A stretch of 64,000 nucleotides of DNA from Tepidisphaeraceae bacterium (GCA_035998445.1 DASYHQ010000032.1:1-64000), one strand, 5' to 3'; shown: positions 27,288 through 36,211, counted from the first letter of the stretch. Notes: generated by a model not told the origin, from the letters alone. Numbers and translations are program-made.

Positions 27288-27794
27288 TCACGGCACGTCG
27301 AAAGCGAGCCAACTCGCCGAGTAGAGCGGTTCATCGACGTTTGGGCGTCGTACGTCGACCGTGACCCGGACCGCGCTCACGTCGGCCGTACTCGGCACGT
27401 CGTGCGTCAGCCGGTCGATATCGATGCGCTGCACGTTGATTCGCTGCGACCATCCGCTCATGATCTGGATCTCCCGGCCGCGCGCATCGATCGGTGGTGA
27501 ATACTCGGTGCCCTGCATCGCGAGCGTGTCGGTGAAAGTGGCCTGGCGCATGTGCTCGCGCACGTTGTTGGCCAGGTGCAGGCCATTGGTCTGCTGGTAG
27601 TTCTGCGCGTTGGCGCGCGTGCCGGTGGCGATCAGTTCCATCATCGCTAGCGCGCCCACGCCCACGATGACCAAGACCAAACACACCTCCGGCATCGTGA
27701 ACGCCACCCGTCGAACGCCGCTACTGCGGTGGCCGAGGCTGCGATGTAAACGGGGGAAGATTGTGCGGCATGACGCGCTCATCAGCCTGAACAT
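27288..27794 (-). CDS. PilV/GspI-like minor pseudopilin with Ala at -1 (module 2)
   Basis: About 168 residues if the ATG at 27794 is used; the start is uncertain, as ATG at 27782 is also possible and no good ribosome site is visible. The prepilin-like site reads RRVA^FTMPE followed by VCLVLVIVGVGALAMMELI. Glu at +5 is present but position -1 is Ala rather than Gly. It is paralogous to 29942-30463: both have an HLANNVRE/HLAKSVRE segment, FSPPID/YSPPID, and a C-terminus SWLAFDVP/SWYAFEGTP. First gene of the second module. Confidence 0.8.
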   Translation of the reverse strand: MFRLMSASCRTIFPRLHRSLGHRSSGVRRVAFTMPEVCLVLVIVGVGALAMMELIATGTRANAQNYQQTNGLHLANNVREHMRQATFTDTLAMQGTEYSPPIDARGREIQIMSGWSQRINVQRIDIDRLTHDVPSTADVSAVRVTVDVRRPNVDEPLYSASWLAFDVP

Positions 27795-27937
27795 GCAATT
27801 CGATTGAGCGATAGGCAAATGGGCAAAACCGGTGCGGTCGCACCGGTGACGCATAGTGGTATGGGAAACGACGATCGGGCGGGCAGCCTTGGCCACCCGC
27901 CCGGGCGTGGGATCAAGATCGGGAATCCGTAGCGACC

Positions 27938-28510
27938 TTAGTACGTCGCGTTCTGCCGCGGCGCCGCTGAGCCGGAAAGGTGGACGGCGTTGCCCCCGAT
28001 GGAGACGGTCAGGTTGACCGTCACCCGGCGGACGGCGAGCGGTGTGCCGGAGGACGTGACGTCGAAGCGGGCGGCGCTTACGTTGCGCACCACGACGTGT
28101 TCGAGACCAGGCTGATCAAGGGCGTCAAGGTCGCTCAGCAGGATCTGCTGCGCCACTTCGTCGTAGCGATACGTGCGGATGGCGTTCTCGGCCGTCACCA
28201 CGCCCAGCGTGGTATTGGTGATCTCGTTCGCGTCGGGCGCGCCTCGGCGGCAGTCGGAGAGCATGAGGTTCAACGCCACGCGGGCCGCCTGGGCAGCGCG
28301 GGTGAACTCGTCGTTGTCCGTCACCACCTTCGCCGACACCGCCGTGGCCACCGCGACGGCCGTCAGCAGGGCCGACGTGATCGCGAGGCTGATCAGCAAC
28401 TCGATCAACCCCAGGCCGCTGCGATCGCGGTTGCCCCGCGCCCGCGAGCGCGTTGTGGCGCGACCATGGGCACGGGTGAACGCGGTGGGAGTGGCGTACG
28501 CTGTGCTCAT
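27938..28510 (-). CDS. PilW/GspJ-like minor pseudopilin (module 1)
   Basis: 190 residues. A basic N-terminal segment precedes the prepilin site DRSG^LGLIE and the helix LLISLAITSALLTAVAVATA. The remaining domain is beta-rich. It is the paralogue of 25295-25855, to which it is similar along the whole length by eye (RVALNLMLSDCRRG, VRNVSAARF, LSGSAAPRQ). Its ATG overlaps the stop of the upstream PilX-like gene (ATGA). Last gene of the first module. Confidence 0.82.
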   Translation of the reverse strand: MSTAYATPTAFTRAHGRATTRSRARGNRDRSGLGLIELLISLAITSALLTAVAVATAVSAKVVTDNDEFTRAAQAARVALNLMLSDCRRGAPDANEITNTTLGVVTAENAIRTYRYDEVAQQILLSDLDALDQPGLEHVVVRNVSAARFDVTSSGTPLAVRRVTVNLTVSIGGNAVHLSGSAAPRQNATY

Positions 28511-29916
28511 TGCATCAACTCGTGGAAGGTGGACGCTTTGGGCGCGAAGAAGGACGAGTAGCTCATGCCGGTGGTCGGCGCGTTGTCGGCGCCGGTCGCG
28601 GTAAACTTGACCGACTTGCTGCCGGAGAAGACCGCCGAGTTCATGCCCGGGTTCAGCGTCATCAGCGTGCCGCGATCGATGCGGATATCGGCGGCGCCGT
28701 TGAAGGTGAAGCGGTCGGCGATCACGCTGCCGCGCAGGAACGAGCCGGTGCTGCCCGTCATGGCCACCAGTGCCGTGGGGGCCAGGATCGACACGCTGCT
28801 GGCAGCACGGATGGCGTCGAACTGCGAGCCCGAAGGCGCCGGCGTCTGGCTCATGTTGCCGCTGAAGTCCAACGTGTTGGCGCCGGCCTTGTCCTCGAAC
28901 ACGATGATGCCGGCCATATTGAAGTTGCCCCGGAACGTCACGGTGTTAGGCGACTCGATATACAGGATGCCGTTGACCGTGTCGCCACCGTTGAATCTGG
29001 GGTTCGTGTTGGCCGGCACGCGGATGTTGGTCTGCGTCCTGGCGCCGTTGTAAACGTTGGTTGCGTACGACTTGAAGACCGACGTGTTGACGATCGGGAA
29101 CTCTGGCGCGTCGGGCAAATAGGTCGTGTTGGCCAGCACGAGCGATTGGGTCGAGGCGCCACCCACCGAGCCCTTGCGGAAGTCGACGTCGGACCCCATG
29201 AGGACGGTGAGGTCGCCACCCAGCGTACCGCCGCTGACGATCACCGCGTCATCGGTGTCGGGCTTGGCGCTCATCGCGTGAATCGTATCGCTGTTGGCGG
29301 GGTCGGTGCTGGTAACATCGCCCTTGCCCAGCACGATCGCGCCCTTCGAGGCGATCGCGTAGTTGTAGATGGTCGTGGGAATCTGTCGGCGGTCGTAGTC
29401 CATCGTGACCGTGCGGCGCGTGCCCGCGTACTCACCGGTGACGCGGACGACCAGCGTGTTGTTCACGCCCGGCAGGTGGGTGATCGTTGCACTGAACGCC
29501 GCGCCCGGCGCAACACCGTCGAACGGGATCGTCGCGCCGGTCGTGGCGGGCACCGAAATTACCAGGCCCGATTGTCCGACCGTGTGGCTGCCCATATCGC
29601 GAGAATCGGAAAGGTTTGCCTGTAGGTCGGCGGCGACGCCGGCGATGACGTCGGCCGGCGTGGTCACGGTCGGGTTGACCGACACCTGCGACAGTTGGTA
29701 CTTCATGAACTGCATGCCCGACTCGGCCGCCGAGAGGGCGATCACCCCATCCCGGTCGTTGCCGACGACCTTCATCGACAGCGACGTCGACGAGTAGAAG
29801 CCGATCGCCAGCGTCGAGAACAGCGCCAGGTAGATCATCGCGATGACCGCCGTCATACCGCGACGGGCACGCGTACGCTTCACGGTGAGGCAGGGATGTT
29901 TGCGTTGCATTGACAT
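28507..29916 (-). CDS. PilX/GspK-like pseudopilus-associated protein (module 1)
   Basis: 469 residues from ATG at 29916, which has CCGGAGAGG upstream. The N-terminus RARRGMTAVIAMIYLALFST is followed by IALSAAESGMQFMKYQLS, matching the PilX-like signature of its paralogue at 25852-27264. The C-terminal part has the same beta-solenoid character (VNGILYIESPNTVTFRGN, ILAPTALVAMTG). Two short repeats align well with the module 2 protein (APEFPIVNTSVFKSY versus APELPTVDTSVFEQF). It overlaps the downstream PilW-like gene by 4 nt. Confidence 0.82.
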   Translation of the reverse strand: MSMQRKHPCLTVKRTRARRGMTAVIAMIYLALFSTLAIGFYSSTSLSMKVVGNDRDGVIALSAAESGMQFMKYQLSQVSVNPTVTTPADVIAGVAADLQANLSDSRDMGSHTVGQSGLVISVPATTGATIPFDGVAPGAAFSATITHLPGVNNTLVVRVTGEYAGTRRTVTMDYDRRQIPTTIYNYAIASKGAIVLGKGDVTSTDPANSDTIHAMSAKPDTDDAVIVSGGTLGGDLTVLMGSDVDFRKGSVGGASTQSLVLANTTYLPDAPEFPIVNTSVFKSYATNVYNGARTQTNIRVPANTNPRFNGGDTVNGILYIESPNTVTFRGNFNMAGIIVFEDKAGANTLDFSGNMSQTPAPSGSQFDAIRAASSVSILAPTALVAMTGSTGSFLRGSVIADRFTFNGAADIRIDRGTLMTLNPGMNSAVFSGSKSVKFTATGADNAPTTGMSYSSFFAPKASTFHELMQ

Positions 29917-29941
29917 AGGGGACCTCTCCGGTCGAACCACG

Positions 29942-30463
29942 TTAAGGCGTGCCCTCGAACGCATACCAGGACAGCCTGCAGACCTCGTCGGTGCCGCGCG
30001 TCACGATCGTCGTGATGCGGATCGCCTCGGAGGTGCCATCGGGCAGCAACGTCTCCATTCCATTCACGTCAACGCAGCGAACGTCGATCGTCTGGCGCCA
30101 GTTTTCCATGTTGGGAATCACGTTCCCTCCGCCGTCGATCGGGGGGCTGAACGATGCGTTGTCGAGATCGTTCAGGTCATCCCACGCGCCGGGGTTGGTC
30201 GCGGTCTCACCGGAATCGCGTCCCCACGTGCCCGGCGAGGCGGGGGAGGTGAACTCCATCGTCATCGCCATCTCGCGGACGCTCTTGGCCAGGTGCATGC
30301 CGGTGGTCATCGAGGCGCTCGTGTTGTTCACGCTGGTGCCGGCTGCAAACAGCGTCAGCATTGCGACGAACGCGACACCCACGATCACCGTCGTGAGGGC
30401 TGCCTCGATGAGCGTGAAGCCGCGAGTGCGAGTAAGCCGAGGATGGGGGATGCGCTTGTCCAT
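29942..30463 (-). CDS. PilV/GspI-like minor pseudopilin (module 1)
   Basis: 173 residues from ATG at 30463 (GGAG upstream; the longer frame 5' is not conserved in character). The prepilin site is TRTRG^FTLIE with helix AALTTVIVGVAFVAMLTLF, fully canonical. The C-terminal part (FSPPIDGGGNVIPNMENWRQ, RLSWYAFEGTP) aligns with 27288-27794. It is the first gene of the first module, separated from the upstream pilC by about 180 nt that contain a strong hairpin. Confidence 0.85.
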   Translation of the reverse strand: MDKRIPHPRLTRTRGFTLIEAALTTVIVGVAFVAMLTLFAAGTSVNNTSASMTTGMHLAKSVREMAMTMEFTSPASPGTWGRDSGETATNPGAWDDLNDLDNASFSPPIDGGGNVIPNMENWRQTIDVRCVDVNGMETLLPDGTSEAIRITTIVTRGTDEVCRLSWYAFEGTP

Positions 30464-30550
30464 CACCCCTGATCTCCAATTGAATTGCCCTATAGTCAAA
30501 TCGGGTAGTTTGTTTCGGACTTGAGTGCCAGAAGTGAGTTTCCAAAGAAT

Positions 30551-30595
30551 GATACGGAGAGGCAAAGGACTCTGGGCCCTTCGCTTCTCCGTATC
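30551..30595 (-). terminator. Hairpin between pilC and the pseudopilin genes
   Basis: GATACGGAGA (30551-30560) pairs perfectly with TCTCCGTATC (30586-30595); the stem continues inward with GCAAAGG/CCTTCGC, one mismatch. On the minus strand it is followed by ATTCTTTGG, a short U-rich run. It could terminate or attenuate the pilM-pilC transcript before the pseudopilin module. Confidence 0.55.
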
Positions 30596-30645
30596 GTCAA
30601 TTCCATATGAAGGCCTCCGCATCTGCCGGAGAGCCTGAGAGGCCG

Positions 30646-31860
30646 CTATTTCACGATGCTGCTGAGCTTGAAGATTGGCAGGATGATGCTCATCGCGATG
30701 AAGCCGACGACGCTGCCCATGGCGACGATCATGATCGGTTCGATCATGGCGGTCACGGACTTGATCACGAGTTTCAGCTCGCGCGAATAGTACTCGCTGA
30801 CCTCGTCCAGCACTTCACCGAGTTTACCGGATTCCTCACCCGCGCCGATCATCTGGATGACCGACTTCGGCAGCAGGGGGCTGCGCTGCAAGGGTTGGCT
30901 GATCTTTTTGCCCTGTTTTACGGCCGAGTGAACGGAGCGCCACATCCGGCGATACAGCGCGTTGCCGCTGATCTCGGCGGTGATGCTGATCGTGTCGAGC
31001 ATCGGCACGCCAGCGTTGATCAACTGGCCCATCGTGTGCAGGCTGCGGCTGATGTAGAGCGCGCGGAAAAGCTTCTTGAACAGTGGCACGCTCAGCTTGG
31101 CCTTGTCGAACCACAGCCGGCCCCAGTCGGTGCGCAGCATGAGCACGAACGCCCAGGCCGCCATCACCACTGCCGAGAGCAAGACATACCAGTAATCGAC
31201 GACGAACGCGCTCATCATGTTCAGCACGCGCGTCGGGGCGGGCAGGAGCGCTTCCTTGCCCTTGAAGATGACACCGAAGCGGGGCACGACGAACGCGAGC
31301 AGGAAGATCGTGGTGCCGATCGCCATCACGCCGATGATGCCGGGGTAGATCATCGCGCCGACGACCATGCTGCGCGTCTCGATCTGCTGCATGAGGTAGG
31401 TCGCGATGCGGTCCAACATCTTTGAGAAGCCGCCGGACAGTTCCGAGGCCTTCACCATGTTGATGTAGAGGGGGCTGAAGACTTTCGGGTAGCGCATGAG
31501 GGCGTCGGAGAACTGCTTGCCGCTCTCGACGTCCTTCTTCATCTGGGTGAGCATCGCCTTGAACTTCTTGTTCTCGGCCTGGTCGGCGATGCCCTCGATG
31601 GCGGCGCGGATGCTGATGCCGGCGCGGATCATGACGGCCAGCTGGCTGGTGAAGTTCTGAACGTCCTTGGCGCTGGGGCCCATCTCGATGCTGAAGTTGA
31701 AGCCACCCTTCTTCGCCTCGTCGCCCGCCGGCGCCAGTGCCAGGATGTACTCGCCGCGCTCGCGCAGCTGCTGCGACGCCGCCGCGAGGGTGGGCGCGGT
31801 CAGTATGCCCGACTGGGCTTTGCCGTTGGCCGACTTCGATTCGTAGCGGTAATTTGGCAT
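30646..31860 (-). CDS. pilC: Type IV pilus/type II secretion inner-membrane platform protein PilC/GspF
   Basis: 404 residues from ATG at 31860 (MPNYRYESKSANGKAQSGIL). The N-terminal segment precedes two T2SSF domains (about 70-195 and 275-395), with the family motif FTSQLAVMIRAGISIRAAIE. About three membrane helices are visible (GVMAIGTTIFLLAFVVPRFG, VLLSAVVMAAWAFVLML, MIVAMGSVVGFIAMSIILP). It is expected to be the inner-membrane platform on which PilB/PilT act. It lies downstream of pilT, separated by a family D repeat hairpin. The assignment between PilC and GspF is not decidable from sequence alone; pilM/N/O neighbours favour pilus-type. Confidence 0.92.
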   Translation of the reverse strand: MPNYRYESKSANGKAQSGILTAPTLAAASQQLRERGEYILALAPAGDEAKKGGFNFSIEMGPSAKDVQNFTSQLAVMIRAGISIRAAIEGIADQAENKKFKAMLTQMKKDVESGKQFSDALMRYPKVFSPLYINMVKASELSGGFSKMLDRIATYLMQQIETRSMVVGAMIYPGIIGVMAIGTTIFLLAFVVPRFGVIFKGKEALLPAPTRVLNMMSAFVVDYWYVLLSAVVMAAWAFVLMLRTDWGRLWFDKAKLSVPLFKKLFRALYISRSLHTMGQLINAGVPMLDTISITAEISGNALYRRMWRSVHSAVKQGKKISQPLQRSPLLPKSVIQMIGAGEESGKLGEVLDEVSEYYSRELKLVIKSVTAMIEPIMIVAMGSVVGFIAMSIILPIFKLSSIVK

Positions 31861-31869
31861 GGGGGGTGA

Positions 31870-31987
31870 GAATGCCGAATGCCGAATGCCGATTGCCAAA
31901 TGATCGGACGATCATCGCATCGGCGATCCAGGATGTCGCATCCTCCTCCTTCTTAACTTGGCATTACGCATTTGGCATTCGGCATTC
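31870..31987. repeat. AATGCCGA-type inverted repeat (family D)
   Basis: Four or so AATGCCGA/GATTGCC units (31870-31902) face the inverse units GCATTTGGCATTCGGCATTC (31968-31987), giving arms of about 20 bp that can pair. It occupies the gap between pilC and pilT. Similar units occur near 36978-37054 and 44785-44795. Confidence 0.7.
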
Positions 31988-31990
31988 GCC

Positions 31991-33049
31991 TCAGGCCACC
32001 AGCGCTCGTTCCAGCTTCTCGGGATGGGCGGCCTGGGCGACCGCGTCCTCGCGGCTGATGTAGCCGTTCACGTACAGCTGCTTGATGCTGCTGTCGAGCG
32101 TCTGCATGCCCAGCGCACGGCTGGTCTCGATCACGTTCGGAATTTCGAAAATGCGGTTCTCGCGAATGCAGTTACGCACCGCGGGCGTGCATAGCATGAT
32201 TTCGACGGCCGGGATCATGCCCGGCTGGTCATGGCGTCGGAACAGCGTCTGGCTGATGACGGCCTGCAGCGTGTTGGCCAGCATCGAGCGGATCTGGTTC
32301 TGCTCATCGCTAGGATAGATATCGATAATTCGTTCGATCGTCTGCGGCGCGTTGATCGTGTGCAACGTGCTGAAGACCAAGTGACCGGTTTCGGCCGCAG
32401 TGATGGCGCTGCTGGTGGTCTCCAGGTCACGCATTTCACCCACCAGGATCACGTCCGGGTCCTGACGCAAGCTGTGCCGTAGACCGCTGGCGAAGTTCGG
32501 CACGTCGCTGCCCACCTCGCGCTGTTCGATCGCGCTCTTTGCGCTGATGAACGCGTATTCGATCGGGTCCTCAAGCGTCAGGATGTGCCCCGGTTCCCGG
32601 CGGTTGATCGAGTCGACCATGCCTGCCAGCGTGGTGCTCTTGCCCGAGCCGGTAGGTCCAGTCACCAGGATCAGCCCGCGGGGCAGGTAGGTCAGCTTGT
32701 TGACGATCTCGGGCAGGAACAGCTGCTCGATCGGGCGCACCTTGTCGTTGATCGTACGGATGGAGAGCGCGACCGTGTTGCGCTGGTAGTGCGCGTTCAC
32801 GCGAAACCGGCTGACGCCGGCGATCTCGTACGAGAAGTCGCTGTCGCGGTGTTCCTCAAAGTCGGCCCAGCGCTTCTCGTTCATCATCTCCTTTGCCATG
32901 CGCGTCACGCCTTCCTGGGTGACGATGGGGAAGTCGCTGTGCGTCATCACCGTGTTGATGCGGAAGATCGGCGGCGCGCCAACGTTGAAGTGAATATCCG
33001 AGGCCTTCGAACTCACGGCCGCGCGGAGGATGTCGTTTAGCATGCTCAT
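31991..33049 (-). CDS. pilT: Twitching motility ATPase PilT
   Basis: 352 residues. PilT features are the N-terminal MLNDILRAAVSSKASDIHF, Walker A GPTGSGKSTT, Asp-box ILTLEDPIEYAF, Walker B DVILVGEMRDLET with HLVFSTLHT, and the C-terminal GMQTLDSSIKQLY segment. In type IV pilus systems PilT is the hexameric retraction ATPase. It follows pilB closely (22 nt) and precedes pilC. Its presence argues for a retractable pilus rather than only a secretion pseudopilus. Confidence 0.95.
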   Translation of the reverse strand: MSMLNDILRAAVSSKASDIHFNVGAPPIFRINTVMTHSDFPIVTQEGVTRMAKEMMNEKRWADFEEHRDSDFSYEIAGVSRFRVNAHYQRNTVALSIRTINDKVRPIEQLFLPEIVNKLTYLPRGLILVTGPTGSGKSTTLAGMVDSINRREPGHILTLEDPIEYAFISAKSAIEQREVGSDVPNFASGLRHSLRQDPDVILVGEMRDLETTSSAITAAETGHLVFSTLHTINAPQTIERIIDIYPSDEQNQIRSMLANTLQAVISQTLFRRHDQPGMIPAVEIMLCTPAVRNCIRENRIFEIPNVIETSRALGMQTLDSSIKQLYVNGYISREDAVAQAAHPEKLERALVA

Positions 33050-33070
33050 AGTGGTTCCGTCGTCAGTTAC

Positions 33071-34879
33071 CTATGCGTTCTCGGTCACTCGTAGGATCTC
33101 ATCGACCGTTGTCTGGCCCTTCATGACCTTCTCAAAGCCGTCCTGCCGCAGCGTGACGAGTCCGCGCTCGCGGCAGAGCTTGCGCAACTGGTTCACGTCG
33201 GGGTTGGCCGTAACCAGGTCACGCAGGCCGTCGTCCATCACCAATAGCTCGTAAATGCCAAGGCGGCCGGCGTAACCGGTCTTGCGGCAGCGGTCGCAGC
33301 CGGCGCCCTTGTAGACCACGCCGTCGCCGAAGCCCTGCATCGTCAGGAATTCGCGCGTCTCGTCCGATAGGACGTGTTCCTGTTTGCAATGCTGGCAGAT
33401 CTTGCGCACCAGCCGTTGTGCCAGGATCGCGTTGACGGCAGCGCTGATCAGGTACGGTTCGACGCCGATGTTGATCAGACGCGTGACCGACGAGGGCGCG
33501 TCGTTCGTGTGCAGCGTCGACAGCACCAGGTGGCCGGTCAGCGCCGCCTGCACCGCGATCGTCGCGGTCTCGGCGTCGCGGATTTCACCCAGCATCACCA
33601 CGTCGGGGTCCTGGCGCAGCAGCGCGCGTAGGGCCTTGGCGAACGTCATGCCGATCTTCTCGTGCATCTGCGTCTGGTTGACGCTGCTCAGGTGGTATTC
33701 GACCGGGTCTTCGACCGTGCTGATGTTCAGCTTGTTGGCGTCCATCTGCCGCAGGCTGGAGTAGAGCGTGGTCGTCTTACCCGAGCCGGTGGGGCCGGTG
33801 ACGAGCACGATGCCGTGCGGCTGGTCGATCGCGTTCTTCCAGATCGTCAGCGCGTTCTCGCCGAAGCCGAGGTCGTCCAGCGAGACGTTGATCGACTTGT
33901 TGTCCAGGATACGCATGACGACCTTCTCGCCCACCACGGTGGGGAGGGTGCTCATGCGAAGGTCGACCTTACGGCCATGCACCACAGCGCGAATGCGGCC
34001 GTCCTGCGGCAGGCGGCGCTCGGAGATGTCGAGGTTCGCCATGATCTTCAGACGGCTGCAGACCGCGGCCGCCATCGAGTGGGGCGGGTTCATGGCCTCG
34101 AATAGCACGCCGTCGATGCGATAGCGGATCTTGAGGGCCTTTTCCTTCGGCTCGATGTGAATATCGCTGGCGCCCTGCTTGATCGCGTCGAAGATCAGGT
34201 AGTTGACGAAGCGGATGACCGGCGACTCGCTGCCGGCCTTTTCCAGGTCGGTGACGTCGTCCTTGTCTTCCTTCACGAGCTGGACGTCGTCCTCGCTCAT
34301 GTCCTTGATGATCTCGTCGACCTTCAGATCGGTCGCGTTCGTCGTGATCTGCTCGATGATGCGGTTGATGTCGGCCAGCGTGACGACGACGCTGCGGATC
34401 GACTTCTTCGTCTTGTGCTTCAGCTCGTCCAGCAGGAAGACGTTGGCCGGGTCGGACACGCCCATCACGAGTGTCTTGCGGTCGTCCTCGAAGCGGATCG
34501 CAAGCACGCCCTGTTTGCGGCAGTAGTCGGGCGGCAACAGGGCAAAGGCGTCGGCGTCGATCGTCTCGCGGTTGAGCGCCTCAAATGCCAACCCCATCGT
34601 CTCGGCGGTGGCCGCGAGCACCTGGCTCTCGCTGGCGGCGTTCATCGTCAGCAGGATCTGCGCGATGCTTTTCGTGGGCGACTGCGCCTGCACGCCGCGG
34701 GCCTGCGTGAGCTGTTCCTCTGTGATGACCTTCTGATCCAACAGCAACTGCTCGACCGATTTCCGCGCCTGCCGCGCCTCGGGCTGCCAGAGCGGCTCGA
34801 CGGCGGTTCCGTCGAGCTGGGCGTCGGTGTCCCGGTCCAGCAGTGGGCTAGCGGAGGTTGTCGTGCGTCGTCCGAACAT
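33071..34879 (-). CDS. pilB: Type IV pilus assembly/type II secretion ATPase PilB/GspE
   Basis: 602 residues from ATG at 34879; the open frame further 5' overlaps the upstream gene. An N-terminal T2SSE_N (MshEN) domain covers about 40-190 (VEQLLLDQKVITEEQLTQA), followed by ASDIHIEPKEKALKIRYRID. Walker A is GPTGSGKTTT, Asp-box STVEDPVEYHL, and Walker B VVMLGEIRDAETA. The zinc tetracysteine motif CQHC...CDRC is complete. Assembly ATPase for pilus or pseudopilus extension. Order pilB-pilT-pilC is that of many type IVa loci. Confidence 0.94.
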   Translation of the reverse strand: MFGRRTTTSASPLLDRDTDAQLDGTAVEPLWQPEARQARKSVEQLLLDQKVITEEQLTQARGVQAQSPTKSIAQILLTMNAASESQVLAATAETMGLAFEALNRETIDADAFALLPPDYCRKQGVLAIRFEDDRKTLVMGVSDPANVFLLDELKHKTKKSIRSVVVTLADINRIIEQITTNATDLKVDEIIKDMSEDDVQLVKEDKDDVTDLEKAGSESPVIRFVNYLIFDAIKQGASDIHIEPKEKALKIRYRIDGVLFEAMNPPHSMAAAVCSRLKIMANLDISERRLPQDGRIRAVVHGRKVDLRMSTLPTVVGEKVVMRILDNKSINVSLDDLGFGENALTIWKNAIDQPHGIVLVTGPTGSGKTTTLYSSLRQMDANKLNISTVEDPVEYHLSSVNQTQMHEKIGMTFAKALRALLRQDPDVVMLGEIRDAETATIAVQAALTGHLVLSTLHTNDAPSSVTRLINIGVEPYLISAAVNAILAQRLVRKICQHCKQEHVLSDETREFLTMQGFGDGVVYKGAGCDRCRKTGYAGRLGIYELLVMDDGLRDLVTANPDVNQLRKLCRERGLVTLRQDGFEKVMKGQTTVDEILRVTENA

Positions 34880-34917
34880 GGTGAATCTCGAGGAATGGGC
34901 CGACTGGGAATCGACGT

Positions 34918-35574
34918 CTACTGCGCCATCTTCAGTTCGAATCGGAACCCGTTCGCCTGCACGACGACGGCGTCCTTCGTGATCCGCTCGATCACGAAGA
35001 CGTCGACCTGCTGGCCCTCGGTGTAGAGCGTGCGGTTGATCATGCACGCCGACCGCGCGCCACCGACGATCACTGACTGCAGCGACAGGTTCTGCACCGC
35101 CTTCACGGTGGCCTCGCGTTCGATCTCGCGCTGCCGCTTGGCCGCGGCCTCGGTGGCGTCGGCGGTGGGGATCGGGGCGACCGTGCGGAACGGGTTGGTC
35201 TTCAACTCGCTCAGCGGCACCTGCGTCATGCTCGGGTAGTTCATGAAGCGCTCGACGACCTTCTCCGTGTTCTTGCGCATCTCCTCCATCGTGCGGAGGC
35301 TCACTTGCCCGTCGTCCAGAAACTTCTTGATGGTCGTCGTGGCTTCCTGGGCCTCGGCCGTCTGCGCGCTGGCGGAGGCGGGGCCGGTCTTCCAGTACAT
35401 GAAGTACGTCGCGCTGGCGGCGGCCACGACAAGCCCGAACAGGATCATGCCGCCGGCGCCCTTCTTCGTGGCCTCTTCGGAGACAAACTCCACCTCGCCA
35501 TCCGACAGCGCCTCGCTGAGGTCACCTTCGGTCTGGTCCGCGTCGTCCTGATCGATGTTCACGTTCGCTCCCAT
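34918..35574 (-). CDS. PilP/GspC-like single-pass inner-membrane protein
   Basis: 218 residues from ATG at 35574, which has AAGGAG 8 nt upstream. The acidic cytoplasmic N-terminus (about 1-40) is followed by one membrane helix (GGMILFGLVVAAASATYFMYW) and a coiled-coil-like segment. The C-terminal small beta domain (VIVGGARSACMINRTLYTEG, then VFVIERITKDAVVVQANG) resembles the homology region of PilP/GspC, which contacts the secretin. It sits where pilP is found (after pilO), but overall similarity to classical PilP is weak and no lipobox is present. Assignment is therefore by position and fold-like motif. Confidence 0.65.
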   Translation of the reverse strand: MGANVNIDQDDADQTEGDLSEALSDGEVEFVSEEATKKGAGGMILFGLVVAAASATYFMYWKTGPASASAQTAEAQEATTTIKKFLDDGQVSLRTMEEMRKNTEKVVERFMNYPSMTQVPLSELKTNPFRTVAPIPTADATEAAAKRQREIEREATVKAVQNLSLQSVIVGGARSACMINRTLYTEGQQVDVFVIERITKDAVVVQANGFRFELKMAQ

Positions 35575-35596
35575 GGCTGACACTCCTTTGCGTGGC

Positions 35597-36196
35597 CTAC
35601 TGGACCGCCGCGGTAGCGGTGGTGTCCGTGCTGGCCGGCGTGGTCGTCTTCGTCGTCGTCTTGCTGCCCTCGGGCTCGAAGAAGATGCTCAACTGCATCT
35701 GCGCTTCCATCTGCCCGTCCTGGTCGTTGATCTTCTCGAGCTTCATCTTGGAGACGCGCGTCAACCGCGGCAGCTTTTCCAGTTCCAGCAGGAACTGGTA
35801 GTAGTTGTTGAAGTCGCCGACGAGCGTCATCGCGATCGGCATCTCGGTGTAGCCGGCGTTCTTCTCGGTCTTCAGCGTCTTCACCGTGCGGATCTGCAGG
35901 GCGTTTTCCTCGGCCTTGTTGGTGGTCTCGGCGAGGATCTTGTCGATTTCCTTCTCCTGCGGCAGCTTGCTTTCGAAGAACTGGATCGCCTTCTGCAACT
36001 CGGCGATCTTGCGGCCCAGGTCGGCGATGCCGGACGTGCTCTGCTGCACGTCGTTCAGGGCCTTCTGCTTGACGGCAACCTCGGCCAGTAACGCCGTGCG
36101 CTTTGTGTCGGCCTTAGTGAAGACCAGGAAGTACGCGCAGCCCAGCAGGGCAAACATGGCGCCGAAGAAGAGCATTTCACGAAGTCCGACTCGCAT
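35597..36196 (-). CDS. pilO: Type IV pilus alignment-complex protein PilO
   Basis: 199 residues. The N-terminal helix (LREMLFFGAMFALLGCAYFL) is followed by a long coiled coil (TALLAEVAVKQKALNDVQQS... EKEIDKILAETTNKAEENAL). The ferredoxin-like domain has LVGDFNNYYQFLLELEKLPR, the diagnostic PilO segment. The C-terminus is Thr-rich. It follows pilN by 15 nt and precedes the PilP-like gene, as in canonical pilMNOP operons. Expected to form an inner-membrane heterodimer with PilN. Confidence 0.88.
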   Translation of the reverse strand: MRVGLREMLFFGAMFALLGCAYFLVFTKADTKRTALLAEVAVKQKALNDVQQSTSGIADLGRKIAELQKAIQFFESKLPQEKEIDKILAETTNKAEENALQIRTVKTLKTEKNAGYTEMPIAMTLVGDFNNYYQFLLELEKLPRLTRVSKMKLEKINDQDGQMEAQMQLSIFFEPEGSKTTTKTTTPASTDTTATAAVQ

Positions 36197-36211
36197 GGGT
36201 GTCTCCGTTGG

